From Shewanella glacialipiscicola (lineage in GTDB: Bacteria > Pseudomonadota > Gammaproteobacteria > Enterobacterales > Shewanellaceae): DNA of 64,000 nucleotides. The stretch is from NCBI RefSeq assembly GCF_023283485.1, contig NZ_JAKILU010000011.1:58657-122656 (forward strand). The letters are read 5' to 3'. Below the pieces are notes generated by a model. It worked only from the letters and a program-made list of their open reading frames with translations. It was not told the DNA's origin and did not search any database. Of the stretch, positions 16,750-26,310 are shown piece after piece. Position numbers and translations under genes: made by a program. How positions within the stretch are numbered: position 1 is the stretch's first letter; each line of letters begins with the position of its first letter.

Positions 16750-17988
16750 CTATCTACTGCCATTTTTGCCTAATGCGCGTTTCTTGGCTCGCTGTTTTTG
16801 AGCCGCTTTACCGTTGCGTTTTGGCTCAGCTTCCATCTTATTAAAGTCGGGCTCAAAGCCGGGTAACCATTGTTGCGGTAAGCGTTTGTCGAGAACCACC
16901 TCAACTTCCTCCAGTAGTAGAGCATCATCTTGACTAAAGAGCGTGATAGCCAGCCCTGCACTGCCCGCTCGGCCTGTGCGGCCAATTCGGTGAATATAAT
17001 CCTGCGCAATAAACGGCAACTCAAAGTTAATCACGTATTTGAGTTCAACAATATCTAAGCCACGGGCGGCGACATCTGTAGCCACCAGCACTTGAATTTT
17101 GCCTTGTTTAAACTCCTGCAATACTTTCTCGCGCGCACCTTGGGATAAATCTCCGTGAAAAGCCTGCGTGATAATATTGGCTTTATTAAGCTGCAAAGCG
17201 AGCTTATCGACGCCTTGTTTAGTTCGGCTAAAAATCAACACTTGTTGCCAATTTTTACTGCGCACTAAATGACTAACCAGTTCCGTTTTACGGTCGGCAT
17301 CAACGGCGTAAACAACTTGCTCAATTTCAGTGGCGGTAGTGTTGCGCTTGGCAACTTCAATCAACTTGGGATCGCGCAGTAGCGTTTTGCTTAAGCTAAA
17401 AATAGCGGCATCTAAAGTGGCAGAAAATAATAACGTTTGCCTGTCTCTGGGTACTTGCTTAAGCACTGCCGTAATTTCATCCATAAACCCCATATCGAGC
17501 ATACGGTCGGCCTCATCAAACACTAGCATACTCAGCTGCTTAAGACTTAGTACACCTTGTCTGAGATGATCGAGTAAGCGGCCCGGTGTTGCCACTAATA
17601 CATCAATCCCTGTATTAAAAACGGCCGCCTGCGCATCAATACTCACGCCGCCGTAGGCGATACCGACACGAATATCGCTTCCTTTAGCATACTTAACAAA
17701 GCTCTGTTGTACCTGCACCGCCAACTCCCGCGTTGGCACTAATACTAATGCGCGTATTGGCCTAACTGCGGCTAAATCTGGCGAGGGGCAAAGTGTTAAT
17801 AAATGATGCAAGATGGGCAATGCAAATGCGGCTGTTTTACCCGTACCCGTTTGCGCGCCAGCCATAACATCGCGTTTCGCTAAAATGGCGGGAATAGCTT
17901 CCAATTGGATAGGCGTTGGCGTTTCATAACCCAGATTGGCTAAGGTGCTCACTAACGTGGAGTTTAAGGATAAAACACTAAAAGACAT
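16750..17988 (-). CDS. rhlE: DEAD-box ATP-dependent RNA helicase, RhlE-type
   Basis: A 412-residue helicase with the full motif set: Q motif (TPTPIQLEAIPAIL), AQTGTGKTAA, PTRELA, TPGRLLD, DEAD, SAT, ARGLD and HRIGRTGR. It ends in a short basic tail (KRNGKAAQKQRAKKRALGKNGSR) that probably binds RNA. The start is set at MSFSVLSL (17988). A second RhlE-like helicase is encoded at 41986-43287. Such proteins unwind short RNA duplexes in ribosome assembly and mRNA turnover. Exact paralogue naming is uncertain. Confidence 0.9.
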   Translation of the reverse strand: MSFSVLSLNSTLVSTLANLGYETPTPIQLEAIPAILAKRDVMAGAQTGTGKTAAFALPILHHLLTLCPSPDLAAVRPIRALVLVPTRELAVQVQQSFVKYAKGSDIRVGIAYGGVSIDAQAAVFNTGIDVLVATPGRLLDHLRQGVLSLKQLSMLVFDEADRMLDMGFMDEITAVLKQVPRDRQTLLFSATLDAAIFSLSKTLLRDPKLIEVAKRNTTATEIEQVVYAVDADRKTELVSHLVRSKNWQQVLIFSRTKQGVDKLALQLNKANIITQAFHGDLSQGAREKVLQEFKQGKIQVLVATDVAARGLDIVELKYVINFELPFIAQDYIHRIGRTGRAGSAGLAITLFSQDDALLLEEVEVVLDKRLPQQWLPGFEPDFNKMEAEPKRNGKAAQKQRAKKRALGKNGSR

Positions 17989-18090
17989 AACAGAGCACCG
18001 CAAAAAATAGTGTGCAGAATTTTAACAGACACAGACCTAAGCGACTAGGTGTATGACGCTAGTCTGTTATGCATTGGGGTTAAACCCATT

Positions 18091-20784
18091 TCACGATAAA
18101 AATGCGTCGAGATCCTGCGGAAGTTGTGGACGACTAAAGAGATAACCTTGGGCTTGATCGCACTTATTTTGCAGCAGAAAATCCGCTTGCTCTTGGGTTT
18201 CAACGCCTTCGGCGATAATTTCGAGCTTCAACGCATGCCCAAGTGCAATCACAGCTTTAGCGATAGCGGTATTATTGGTATCAAAGGGAATATCCCGCAC
18301 GAAGGATTGGTCAATCTTAAGTTTATGGATAGGTAACTTTTTCAAATAATTTAGTGACGAATAACCGGTACCAAAATCATCTACCGATAATTCGATGCCG
18401 AGATCGCCAAGTCGCTTTAAATCACTAATGGCTACATCTGGGTTTTGCATCATTACACTTTCGGTCACTTCAAGTTCTAAGTGTTTGGCTGGTAAACCCG
18501 TTTCGGCTAGAACACGTTTTACATCATCAACAAACGAGCTGCGTTGTAACTGCTGTCCGGCGACGTTCACCGCAATACGGCCAAAGTGTTTGCCGTCGCT
18601 AAGCCAGCGCACGCCCTGACGACAGGCGGTTTCTAACACCCATAAGCCTATTTCATGAATAAGACCAATTTTTTCAGCCACAGGAATAAATACCGACGGT
18701 GAAATTAAACCAAGCAAGGGATCATGCCAACGCAATAATGCTTCAAAGCCTACTGTTTTGCGGGTCACTAAATCTAATTTGGGCTGATACATCAGATACA
18801 AAGCATTTTGTTCAATGGCACCATAGAGGGCGCTTTGCAGCTTAAGGTGTTCCAATGACAGTTGAGTTAAAGACTCGGTATAAAAAGCATAATTATTACG
18901 GCCATCATTTTTGGCGCGATACATAGCAGCATCGGCGTTACGCAGTAAAGTGGCGGCATCTTGTCCATCGCTCGGGTACAAAGAAACTCCCATGCTCGCG
19001 GTTAAACGTAAGTGATCGCCCGTGCTCACAATAAAAGGCTGTTCAAAGACTTGCCGCAGTTGATTAATGGCAATCGTAGCATCATCACTACTATCAATCC
19101 CCGAAATTAATACCACAAATTCATCACCGCCAATCCGCGATAACACATCTTGCCCGGCAACTTGACCGCGTAATCGTTTGGCAAGTTCAACCAACATTTC
19201 ATCCCCTATGCTATGACCAAAGCTGTCGTTGATATGCTTGAACAAATCAACATCTATCATCACAATGGCTAACTGTATGTTCAACCGCTTAGCGTGTCGC
19301 ACTTCTTGTTTGAGCTGCATCATAAACTTCATGCGATTGGGTAAGTGCGTTAGTGGGTCGAAATAGGCTAAGTGCGTGAGTTGCGCTTCATTCTCTTTCT
19401 GGGCTGAAATATCGGCAAACACGGCCACAAAATAGCGAATATCCCCCACTTCATCATAGATAGTACTGATAGTGATATTTTGCGGGAAAATAGTACCATT
19501 TTTACGTCGATTCCAAACCTCACCATTCCACTTGCCGTCAGCCAACAATGTGCTCCACAGTGTATCGAAGAATGCTTTATCGTGCCGACCCGAGCTAAAA
19601 ATCCGTGGATTTTGACCGAGTAACTCTTCCCTCGTATAGCCTGTTATCTCAAAAAACGCGCCATTAACATCAGTAATATTACCGTGTCTATCTGTTACTA
19701 CAACGCCTTCAAAGGAGTGTTTAAATACATTGGTCGCCAGCGTCAGTTTATCTTCAACGGCTTTGTACTTTGAAATATTGCGCGTCATCCCGATAACCCC
19801 AGCGAACTCACCGGCAGCATTAAACGCAGGCAGTTTTAGGGTTTCTAACCAAAGATGGGGTTTAGACTCTGCGCCAGCTAAGCACTCAGCGACAATAATA
19901 GGCGTACCCGATTCAATCGCAAATCGGTCACCTTCTAGGTAGCTATCTGCTGTATCGGCGCCAAAAAGTTCTACATCGGAATGCCCAATGATCTCATTGC
20001 GTTGCTTTGCCCATGCTTGTTCGACGCTACGATTACACAAAGTGTATATACCATAGGTATTTTTCATCCAGATATGTTCGTCAAAACTATCAATGAATGA
20101 TTGTAAATCAATCACATCAATATTATTGGGCGTGCCACGATTGAGCGATTCTGTGGCGTTATGCAGGCGTAATATGTCAGCTAACTGCCGTTGAATACTG
20201 TCGCCGACAAGCTTAGTAAGCTGCAATGTTTTAGCATCAACACCCTGTGGCTCATTATGGTAAAAACATAAGAAGCCAAAATTGGCCCCTGATGGCCAAG
20301 CAAGTGGGATAAAAATGACACTACCGATAACAATACTGGTGCACCAAGCTGGGTGAAGCTGAGTATCCGTAATCAACTCGGCCTCACCCACTAACGCTGA
20401 TAATTGCGAGGGGGATAAAAATGTGCAGTGCTGATTAACCTCTAGCGGCGACGATTGCAAAATGGGTTCGCTCAAGCTAACTCGCTTATCCTGAATGGTG
20501 TTTTGAGCGGCGTAATCTTTAATGTAACGGTCAGTGGTAAATGCAGATGAGGTAGTCGTAGGGTTGGGGTTAGCAATATTTCTGCCACTCAACTGGGTTA
20601 GTATTGCCTGTATTTCGTTTTCAACAACGGCGTCTGAACATAACAAACTACTCAGCTCACCCACTGCATTCCATGTTAATAGCGTGGCTTTACAGTTTGA
20701 TATGCCAGCGATTAAATTTAAGTCAGCTAACCAGAGGTCAAGTTGTTGCTGCGAAATGGGCACATTCATCATCTTATCTAACAC
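18091..20784 (-). CDS. Cyclic-di-GMP protein with GAF, PAS, PAS, GGDEF and EAL domains
   Basis: An 897-residue cytoplasmic signalling protein with no predicted membrane segment. The N-terminal ~210 residues read as a GAF-like domain, then two PAS domains (about 225-345 and 350-465, the second with ITDVNGAFFEITGYTREELLGQNPRIFSSGRHD). A diguanylate cyclase domain follows with intact RIGGDEF (about residue 545), and a phosphodiesterase domain with GFEALLRW and DDFGTGYSSLNYL. Both active sites look intact, so it may make or break c-di-GMP depending on the signal. An ATG at 20772 is an alternative start. It is monocistronic and its ligand is unknown. Confidence 0.93.
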   Translation of the reverse strand: MLDKMMNVPISQQQLDLWLADLNLIAGISNCKATLLTWNAVGELSSLLCSDAVVENEIQAILTQLSGRNIANPNPTTTSSAFTTDRYIKDYAAQNTIQDKRVSLSEPILQSSPLEVNQHCTFLSPSQLSALVGEAELITDTQLHPAWCTSIVIGSVIFIPLAWPSGANFGFLCFYHNEPQGVDAKTLQLTKLVGDSIQRQLADILRLHNATESLNRGTPNNIDVIDLQSFIDSFDEHIWMKNTYGIYTLCNRSVEQAWAKQRNEIIGHSDVELFGADTADSYLEGDRFAIESGTPIIVAECLAGAESKPHLWLETLKLPAFNAAGEFAGVIGMTRNISKYKAVEDKLTLATNVFKHSFEGVVVTDRHGNITDVNGAFFEITGYTREELLGQNPRIFSSGRHDKAFFDTLWSTLLADGKWNGEVWNRRKNGTIFPQNITISTIYDEVGDIRYFVAVFADISAQKENEAQLTHLAYFDPLTHLPNRMKFMMQLKQEVRHAKRLNIQLAIVMIDVDLFKHINDSFGHSIGDEMLVELAKRLRGQVAGQDVLSRIGGDEFVVLISGIDSSDDATIAINQLRQVFEQPFIVSTGDHLRLTASMGVSLYPSDGQDAATLLRNADAAMYRAKNDGRNNYAFYTESLTQLSLEHLKLQSALYGAIEQNALYLMYQPKLDLVTRKTVGFEALLRWHDPLLGLISPSVFIPVAEKIGLIHEIGLWVLETACRQGVRWLSDGKHFGRIAVNVAGQQLQRSSFVDDVKRVLAETGLPAKHLELEVTESVMMQNPDVAISDLKRLGDLGIELSVDDFGTGYSSLNYLKKLPIHKLKIDQSFVRDIPFDTNNTAIAKAVIALGHALKLEIIAEGVETQEQADFLLQNKCDQAQGYLFSRPQLPQDLDAFLS

Positions 20785-21201
20785 CTAGTTACTACTTAAT
20801 GCACTTGCGGTTAGAACGCTACAGAGCCAAACGTATACTCGATAGAATTCTACAGATAAGCGTTAATCAAACAAAAAACATTCTGTATCTCAATTCAATA
20901 CACATCAATTAATGCCAATTTCAGCTCCTACACAACGGTATCATATCGGCCTTTAACTACTTTAGAGGTCAAACCATTCACTGTCGTGATACTTGTCTAA
21001 CGAGCCACACCAATCAAGTTCAATTCAATCAATATTCCCCAACAACTTTAGCACAAAAAATGAACACACCATTTCAACAAGTTAAATGGCTAACAATGAC
21101 TTATCCGTTAATGAACTAAGTATAGATACAGTGCCACGCGGTTCTTTTCGCGCTAGAGCACCTCGCCCTACCAACATAAATAGTCAATTACGAATTTATG
21201 T
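20785..21201. other. Intergenic region between divergent genes
   Basis: About 420 bp with no credible gene or RNA; it should hold the promoter of the GGDEF/EAL gene. I see no clear repeat in it. Confidence 0.5.
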
Positions 21202-21232
21202 TTGACAAAAATGCTATCTTATTGTCTACAAT
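21202..21232 (+). promoter_or_regulatory. Sigma-70 promoter of the Lon-like protease gene
   Basis: A consensus TTGACA at 21202-21207 is followed by TCTACA at 21225 (17-bp spacer) or TACAAT at 21227 (19 bp). Its place implies a transcript start near 21239, which supports the ATG at 21264 over the longer reading from 21198. Confidence 0.6.
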
Positions 21233-21263
21233 GGAAATAATAAGGCTAAAAATAAGGATACTT

Positions 21264-23681
21264 ATGCCCACTGACGTCGTATCAAGCCAAGCCATGCTAC
21301 TAAACAGCAAACAACTGTATCGCATTTGCGAACTCGAACAATTAAGCAAAGATTGTCAGTCTACGGCCGAACTCACTCCACTTGACGATATTGTGGGCCA
21401 AGAGCGCGCCCAGCAAGCGGTAGAGTTTGCGATGGGGATTAAAGAAAAGGGCTATAACATTTATGCCATAGGTCAAAACGGTTTAGGTAAACGCACTATG
21501 ATGCTGCGTTACTTAAGCCGCCACGAACCCAGCGATCATACTTTGTACGATTGGTGTTATGTGGTCAATTTTGATGATACTCGTAGTCCAAAAGTGCTCA
21601 AACTCAATGCAGGTACTGGGCTTGAGTTTAAAAAGTCTGTCGAAAAGTTAATGTTAAAGCTGGTCAAAGCTATGCCCTTAGCCTTTGATAATGAAATGTA
21701 TTATGCCCGCACCGAAAAACTCAAAAGCCAACTAGCACAAAAACAAGAAGTAGCACTCACAGAATTAACCGAAGAAGCGAAGCAAAAAGGCATAAGCCTC
21801 AGTTTAACCCTGCAGGGCGACTATCAAATGGTGGCGCTAAATGGTGAAGAACCCCACGACGAAAGCTCATTTGAAGCACTGACAGAGGCTGAACGTAACC
21901 AATTTGAAAGTAATATCAATGGCCTTGAAGTTAAGCTGCGCGGCATTATTCGCCAGATAACTGAATGGGAAGAAGAGTTTAGCGATAAGCAGCAAGAGCA
22001 TGACGAGCAAGTTGCCAAAGAAGTGTTAATTCATTTTATTAAGCCACTCAAAGATAAGTTTAAACATCAGCCTGAGGCGCGCACTTTCTTAACGGGTATG
22101 CAGGCAGATATCTTAGATAATCTGGACATTTTTTTAGAAGAAAGCGAAGAACAATTGGGCCTAGCCTACGCATCACTTGAAAAGAAAATGCCTCGCCGCT
22201 ATCAAGTTAACGTTTTGGTCGGCCAAGGAACGCAAAAATTCCCCATCGTCGTCGAAGAAAGCCCCAGTTATCACAGCTTATTTGGCTATGTAGAAAACGC
22301 CACGTTTAGAGGCACTGTGTTCACCGACTTTTCGCTTATTCGCTCAGGTAGCCTGCACAAAGCTAACGGCGGCGTACTGTTGATGGACGCCGTTAAAGTA
22401 TTAGAGCGCCCTTATGTGTGGGACGGACTCAAGCGTGCCCTGCGTTCACGCAAACTGGATTTAAGCTCACTCGAACGGGAAGTTTCGCTATCAGGTACAA
22501 TTTCACTGGCACCTGAACCTATCCCGTTAGATGTGAAAATTATTCTTTTTGGCGATCATGAAACCTATCAGCTGTTACAGCATTATGATCCTGATTTTAG
22601 TGAGTTATTTCGTGTTACCGCTGACTTTGAAGATCTGATGGACAGAACTCCAACCTCTGAGGCGCACTATGCTCGTTTTATTTCTAGCATAGTGCACGAT
22701 AACAACATGCTGCACTGCGACCGCGCCGCCATAGCCCGTATCATTGAATACAGCTCACGTGAAGCTGAAGATCAGCAAAAGCTGTCGCTGCACTCGGCTA
22801 ATGTGGCTAACCTGCTGCGAGAATCCAACTACTGCGCAAAATTAGCAGGCAGTGAACAAATTTCAGTGCTACACGTTGAGCAAGCGTTACGTAATCAAGA
22901 GCAACGAGTCTCGCGCCTACACGACAACATAATGCAAAGCTTTAGCAACGGCACAACCTTGATCAGCACTCAAGGTAAGGTGGTCGGACAAATCAATGCG
23001 TTATCTGTGATATCGACCTCAGATCACCAGTTTGGTATGCCTAATCGCATCACAGCAACCACGGCCTTTGGTAAGGGTGAGGTGATGGATATCGAGCACA
23101 GAGTCAAACTTGGAGGGCAAATTCATTCTAAGGGCGTACTGATCTTAACCGCTTATTTAGCCTCAGTGTTAGGTAAAACTGCGCACATCCCGCTCACTAC
23201 TTACCTCACCTTCGAGCAATCTTACAGCGGCGTGGACGGCGATAGCGCCTCAATGGCCGAATGTTGCGCCATTATCTCAGCCATTAGTGAGCAAGCACTC
23301 AGGCAAGATATTGCCATAACCGGTTCGATGAACCAGTTTGGTGAGGCGCAGCCTATTGGCGGCGTGAATGAAAAGATTGAAGGCTTTTTTGATGTTTGCA
23401 AAATCAAGGGCCGCTCAGCAGAGCAAGGGGTGATTATTCCCGCCTCGAACGTCGCCAACCTAATGCTGCGTAAAGATATTGTCGATGCGGTTGCACTTGG
23501 GGAGTTTCACATTTGGGCTATCACCCATGTAACTCAGGCAATGGAGCTACTACTGGGTAAAAATGCCGGAAGTTTGTCGCCAACGGCATTACCGAACTCA
23601 GGGCAATATGCTCCAGAGAGTATTTTTGGCATCGCCCAACAAAAACTCACAGCACTAAGAGCATTGGCTAAAACAGATTAA
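21264..23681 (+). CDS. Lon-like ATP-dependent protease (LonB-type, AAA plus S16)
   Basis: An 805-residue protein related to the Lon-like proteases of Gammaproteobacteria. The Walker A sequence AIGQNGLGKRTMML lies at about residue 67; a long helical insert rich in Gln and Glu (about 150-260) follows; the AAA part continues with GGVLLMDAVKVLERPYVWDGLKRAL. The C-terminal protease domain has the catalytic Ser in GVDGDSASMAE and the Lys in PIGGVNEKIEGFF. It lacks the classical Lon N-terminal substrate domain. The start is chosen from the promoter at 21202 and the AAGGATA site. It degrades proteins using ATP; its substrates are unknown. Confidence 0.92.
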   Translation: MPTDVVSSQAMLLNSKQLYRICELEQLSKDCQSTAELTPLDDIVGQERAQQAVEFAMGIKEKGYNIYAIGQNGLGKRTMMLRYLSRHEPSDHTLYDWCYVVNFDDTRSPKVLKLNAGTGLEFKKSVEKLMLKLVKAMPLAFDNEMYYARTEKLKSQLAQKQEVALTELTEEAKQKGISLSLTLQGDYQMVALNGEEPHDESSFEALTEAERNQFESNINGLEVKLRGIIRQITEWEEEFSDKQQEHDEQVAKEVLIHFIKPLKDKFKHQPEARTFLTGMQADILDNLDIFLEESEEQLGLAYASLEKKMPRRYQVNVLVGQGTQKFPIVVEESPSYHSLFGYVENATFRGTVFTDFSLIRSGSLHKANGGVLLMDAVKVLERPYVWDGLKRALRSRKLDLSSLEREVSLSGTISLAPEPIPLDVKIILFGDHETYQLLQHYDPDFSELFRVTADFEDLMDRTPTSEAHYARFISSIVHDNNMLHCDRAAIARIIEYSSREAEDQQKLSLHSANVANLLRESNYCAKLAGSEQISVLHVEQALRNQEQRVSRLHDNIMQSFSNGTTLISTQGKVVGQINALSVISTSDHQFGMPNRITATTAFGKGEVMDIEHRVKLGGQIHSKGVLILTAYLASVLGKTAHIPLTTYLTFEQSYSGVDGDSASMAECCAIISAISEQALRQDIAITGSMNQFGEAQPIGGVNEKIEGFFDVCKIKGRSAEQGVIIPASNVANLMLRKDIVDAVALGEFHIWAITHVTQAMELLLGKNAGSLSPTALPNSGQYAPESIFGIAQQKLTALRALAKTD

Positions 23682-23719
23682 ACCATCGCACTAATCAAAA
23701 CAGCGTAAACCACGCAAAT

Positions 23720-23750
23720 AAAAAGGGTTAGCAAATGCTAACCCTTTCTT
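23720..23750. terminator. Bidirectional terminator between Lon-like protease and old yellow enzyme
   Basis: AAAGGGTTAGC-AAAT-GCTAACCCTTT with A-run before and T-rich stretch after, between convergent genes. Confidence 0.88.
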
Positions 23751-23778
23751 TATTAAGTTATTCAGCTATTAAGCACAA

Positions 23779-24846
23779 TCACACTAAGCTTGTTAACATT
23801 TCGTCGCTGTAAGGCACGAGTTCAACGCCATCACGCACGCGGGCAACATAATCAGGATTGGCAATAAAGGGACGACCGATAGCAATTAAGTCGAACTTAT
23901 CCGTTGCAATCGCTTCGCTCGCAGATTGGGCGCTGTAGCTTCCGACTCCGACTAAGGTTTTACCATAGTGGGCGCGCACATAGCTTGAAGCGTTGCCGTC
24001 AAGATAGTCGAACTGCATGCTGTCATCAAAAATACCAATATGCAAAAAGGCGATATCGCGCGACTCAAGCTCAGGTAAAAAATAATCAAACACTGCACGG
24101 TCACGGCTATCGGCTGCCATGTTGAAATATGCGCCCGGAGAAATCCGTAAACCAGTTCTGTCTTTGCCAATACGCTCCGCGACAGCATCGACCACTTCCA
24201 GTGCAAAACGCGACATATTGGCAGGTGTACCACCATATTCATCGGTGCGGCGGTTGCTGTCATGGTGTAAAAAGGTATCAATTAAATAACCATTAGCACC
24301 GTGAATTTCAACACCATCAAACCCAGCTTCAATGGCATTTTCTGCCGCTTTGGCGTAATCACGCACTAAACCTTGAATATCCTCGAGCGTGGCAGCTTTT
24401 GGCGTGACATAAGTTAGCTCACGCATTCTGGGTACGCTGCCTTCAATCTTTTGTGCTGATGCGGCAAGTACATCGCCACCACCGAAAAAGTGTGGATGAG
24501 ATACACGGCCGGTATGCCATAACTGTACAAAAATCTTACCGTCTTTAGCATGTACTGCATCGGTCACTTTGCGCCAGCCGGCTATTTGCGCTTGAGTAAA
24601 AATACCCGGAGTATTGGGGTAACCTTGGCCATCAGGACGAATAATCGTCGCCTCAGTGATAATCAAACCTGCTTCGGCGCGGCGTTCATAATAAGCAACC
24701 ATATCGTCGGTTGGCACCAAATTAGCATCCGCCATACAACGGGTTAATGGAGCCATAAGAATACGATTTTTTAAGCTAATAGTGTCGTTAAGCGAGTAGG
24801 TTTCGAACAGATTAGCCAATAGATTTGGCGCAGTTTGTGTGGTCAT
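23779..24846 (-). CDS. Old yellow enzyme family alkene reductase (NemA/SYE-like)
   Basis: A 355-residue FMN enzyme that reduces activated C=C bonds such as N-ethylmaleimide, enones and possibly nitro compounds. Motifs: NRILMAPLTRCMAD near the N terminus, VQLWHTGRVSHPHFFGGG, FDGVEIHGANGYLIDTFLHHDSNRRTDEYGG, and IAIGRPFIANPDYVARV near the end. It is divergent from a TetR gene with tandem palindromes between, like nemR-nemA in E. coli. It corresponds to the Shewanella yellow enzymes; which SYE paralogue is not decided here. It is probably induced by electrophiles through the neighbouring regulator. Confidence 0.93.
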   Translation of the reverse strand: MTTQTAPNLLANLFETYSLNDTISLKNRILMAPLTRCMADANLVPTDDMVAYYERRAEAGLIITEATIIRPDGQGYPNTPGIFTQAQIAGWRKVTDAVHAKDGKIFVQLWHTGRVSHPHFFGGGDVLAASAQKIEGSVPRMRELTYVTPKAATLEDIQGLVRDYAKAAENAIEAGFDGVEIHGANGYLIDTFLHHDSNRRTDEYGGTPANMSRFALEVVDAVAERIGKDRTGLRISPGAYFNMAADSRDRAVFDYFLPELESRDIAFLHIGIFDDSMQFDYLDGNASSYVRAHYGKTLVGVGSYSAQSASEAIATDKFDLIAIGRPFIANPDYVARVRDGVELVPYSDEMLTSLV

Positions 24847-24860
24847 TTTTCTGGTCCCAT

Positions 24861-24930
24861 TCTTGAATATGCGTTCAAGATATTATTATTTGAATGATCA
24901 TTCAAGTTTATTTTTGAATGTCTGTTCAAA
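24861..24930. promoter_or_regulatory. Three tandem TTGAA-N6-TTCAA operators for the TetR regulator
   Basis: Three palindromes share a TTGAA...TTCAA frame: TCTTGAATATGCGTTCAAGA (24861-24880), TTGAATGATCATTCAA (24890-24905) and TTTGAATGTCTGTTCAAA (24913-24930). Centres are 27 and 24 bp apart. They fill the divergent promoter region between the old yellow enzyme and TetR genes. Confidence 0.8.
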
Positions 24931-24978
24931 TTTAGGTAGAATTTCGCCTAAGTATGTCAACTAGGTGAATTAAATTCG

Positions 24979-25560
24979 ATGCGTAATGCAGAGTTCGATC
25001 GAGAACAGGTACTTCGCGGCGCTATGGCCGCCTTCATGCACAAGGGTTACACCAAAACGAGCATGCAAGATCTCACTCAAGCCACGGGGTTACATCCAGG
25101 GTCGATTTACTGTGCTTTCACCAATAAACGCGGATTATTAATCGCAGCCATTGAACAGTATCAACTAGATAGGAGCGAGCAATTTAACCGTTTGTTTGCC
25201 AATAGCGATAATGTGCTCGCCAATTTGAAAACCTACTTAGATTATCTGGTTATTGAGTGCTTAAGTTGCGATAGTGGCCAAGTCTGCCTATTGACTAAGG
25301 CGCTCAATGAAATTGCAGAACAAGATGTTGAAATCCAAAACATCATCAACCAGTATCTGCAAGCCATGCAGTTGGCGTTGATGCAACAATTCGCCGCCGC
25401 GAAACTGCAAGGTTTGTTGCAAGGCCATCGCAGCAGCGAGCAAAGAGCACAATATTTAATGATGGGAATTTATGGTTTAAGAACTTTCGCCCACACTCAC
25501 CCTGAAGCGGAAACCTTACAACATCTTGCCGAACAATTACTGACTGACGTTTGCCAATAA
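24979..25560 (+). CDS. TetR family regulator, NemR-like
   Basis: A 193-residue TetR protein. The N-terminal HTH is typical (AFMHKGYTKTSMQDLTQATGLHPGSIYCAFTNKRGLLIAAI). The ligand domain contains a conserved-looking cysteine-containing stretch (LVIECLSCDSGQVCLLTKAL) that could sense electrophiles, as NemR does through cysteine. It is transcribed away from an old yellow enzyme gene with three operator-like palindromes between them. It is likely a repressor released by reactive electrophiles; this is inferred from family and context. Confidence 0.9.
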   Translation: MRNAEFDREQVLRGAMAAFMHKGYTKTSMQDLTQATGLHPGSIYCAFTNKRGLLIAAIEQYQLDRSEQFNRLFANSDNVLANLKTYLDYLVIECLSCDSGQVCLLTKALNEIAEQDVEIQNIINQYLQAMQLALMQQFAAAKLQGLLQGHRSSEQRAQYLMMGIYGLRTFAHTHPEAETLQHLAEQLLTDVCQ

Positions 25561-25672
25561 GCCATTTCACGCTCAATTTTAAACGACGTAAAATGGCCTA
25601 TACGAGCGGGATAAAACCGATATTTGGCCGCACTTAACGATACGATGTGTTCCGATAAACGCAGCTTTTTAG

Positions 25673-25951
25673 TTAGTTCTCTATTTTATTAATACTGCCC
25701 TTATACCCCGTTTTATCGACCGCCTTGAGCAAGATGTCTAGATTAAAATCCTCAGGCACAGTCACTATGGCTTGCTCGGTTTTTAACGAAGCCTTAGCCT
25801 TAATCACACCATCGGTTTGTCGCAAGGCTTTATTGACGACAGTGACGCATAGCGGACAGGTCATACCCTTAACATCTAAGGTAACTTGCCGATTTGCCGC
25901 CCAGCTCGATACTGAACAAAGAATTAAGGCAATAAATAATACTAACTTCAT
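25673..25951 (-). CDS. MerP-like periplasmic heavy-metal-binding protein
   Basis: A 92-residue protein with a signal peptide (MKLVLFIALILCSVSSWA, cleavage about residue 18) and one HMA domain with the metal-binding GMTCPLCVTVVNKAL motif (two Cys). It starts with an ATGA overlap on the MerT-like gene and has an AGAGG site. MerP binds Hg(II) in the periplasm and passes it to MerT. Here there is no merR or merA in view, so the metal could be mercury or another soft ion such as copper or silver. Confidence 0.85.
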   Translation of the reverse strand: MKLVLFIALILCSVSSWAANRQVTLDVKGMTCPLCVTVVNKALRQTDGVIKAKASLKTEQAIVTVPEDFNLDILLKAVDKTGYKGSINKIEN

Positions 25952-26310
25952 TCAAAAACCTCTAATAACCAAGGTAATACAAAGGGATATAACTGAAACG
26001 CCAGCACAATAGGCACAGTTAACCAGTAGAGCCATACCATCTGAGTACGGCTTAACGTCGCGGTGCACAATGGTTTTTTCGCAAAATAGAGCCGCCAAAA
26101 TCCCATTAAGATAAGCCCAGTCGACAATATCAACATAGGTACTTGCAACCAGCTTAGTTGCTCTATCCCCGACAAACTCGCGGCCGACACACCGAACACC
26201 AAATAAATAAGTGGGGCAATGCAGCACAAACTTGAAGCCACAGCAGCAATAACGGCAGCGGCCATAGTCGCAAAAAGTCCCTTAGCGTTGTTCGGTTGAC
26301 TGGTAGTCAT
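25948..26310 (-). CDS. MerT-like metal transport membrane protein
   Basis: A 120-residue protein with three predicted membrane helices, as in MerT. The vicinal cysteine pair in the first helix (SSLCCIAP) is present. In the second loop, where MerT has a further Cys pair, only one Cys is visible (KPLCTATL). The ATG at 26310 lies inside the end of the transglutaminase gene (about 29-bp overlap); an ATG at 26331 is an alternative. Neither has a strong ribosome site, so translation may depend on coupling. Likely imports or flips a soft metal; substrate unproven. Confidence 0.78.
   Translation of the reverse strand: MTTSQPNNAKGLFATMAAAVIAAVASSLCCIAPLIYLVFGVSAASLSGIEQLSWLQVPMLILSTGLILMGFWRLYFAKKPLCTATLSRTQMVWLYWLTVPIVLAFQLYPFVLPWLLEVFE

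Noticed and set aside
21198..21263. Longer N terminus of the Lon-like protease
   Set aside because: A consensus promoter lies inside this stretch, so translation from 21198 is unlikely.
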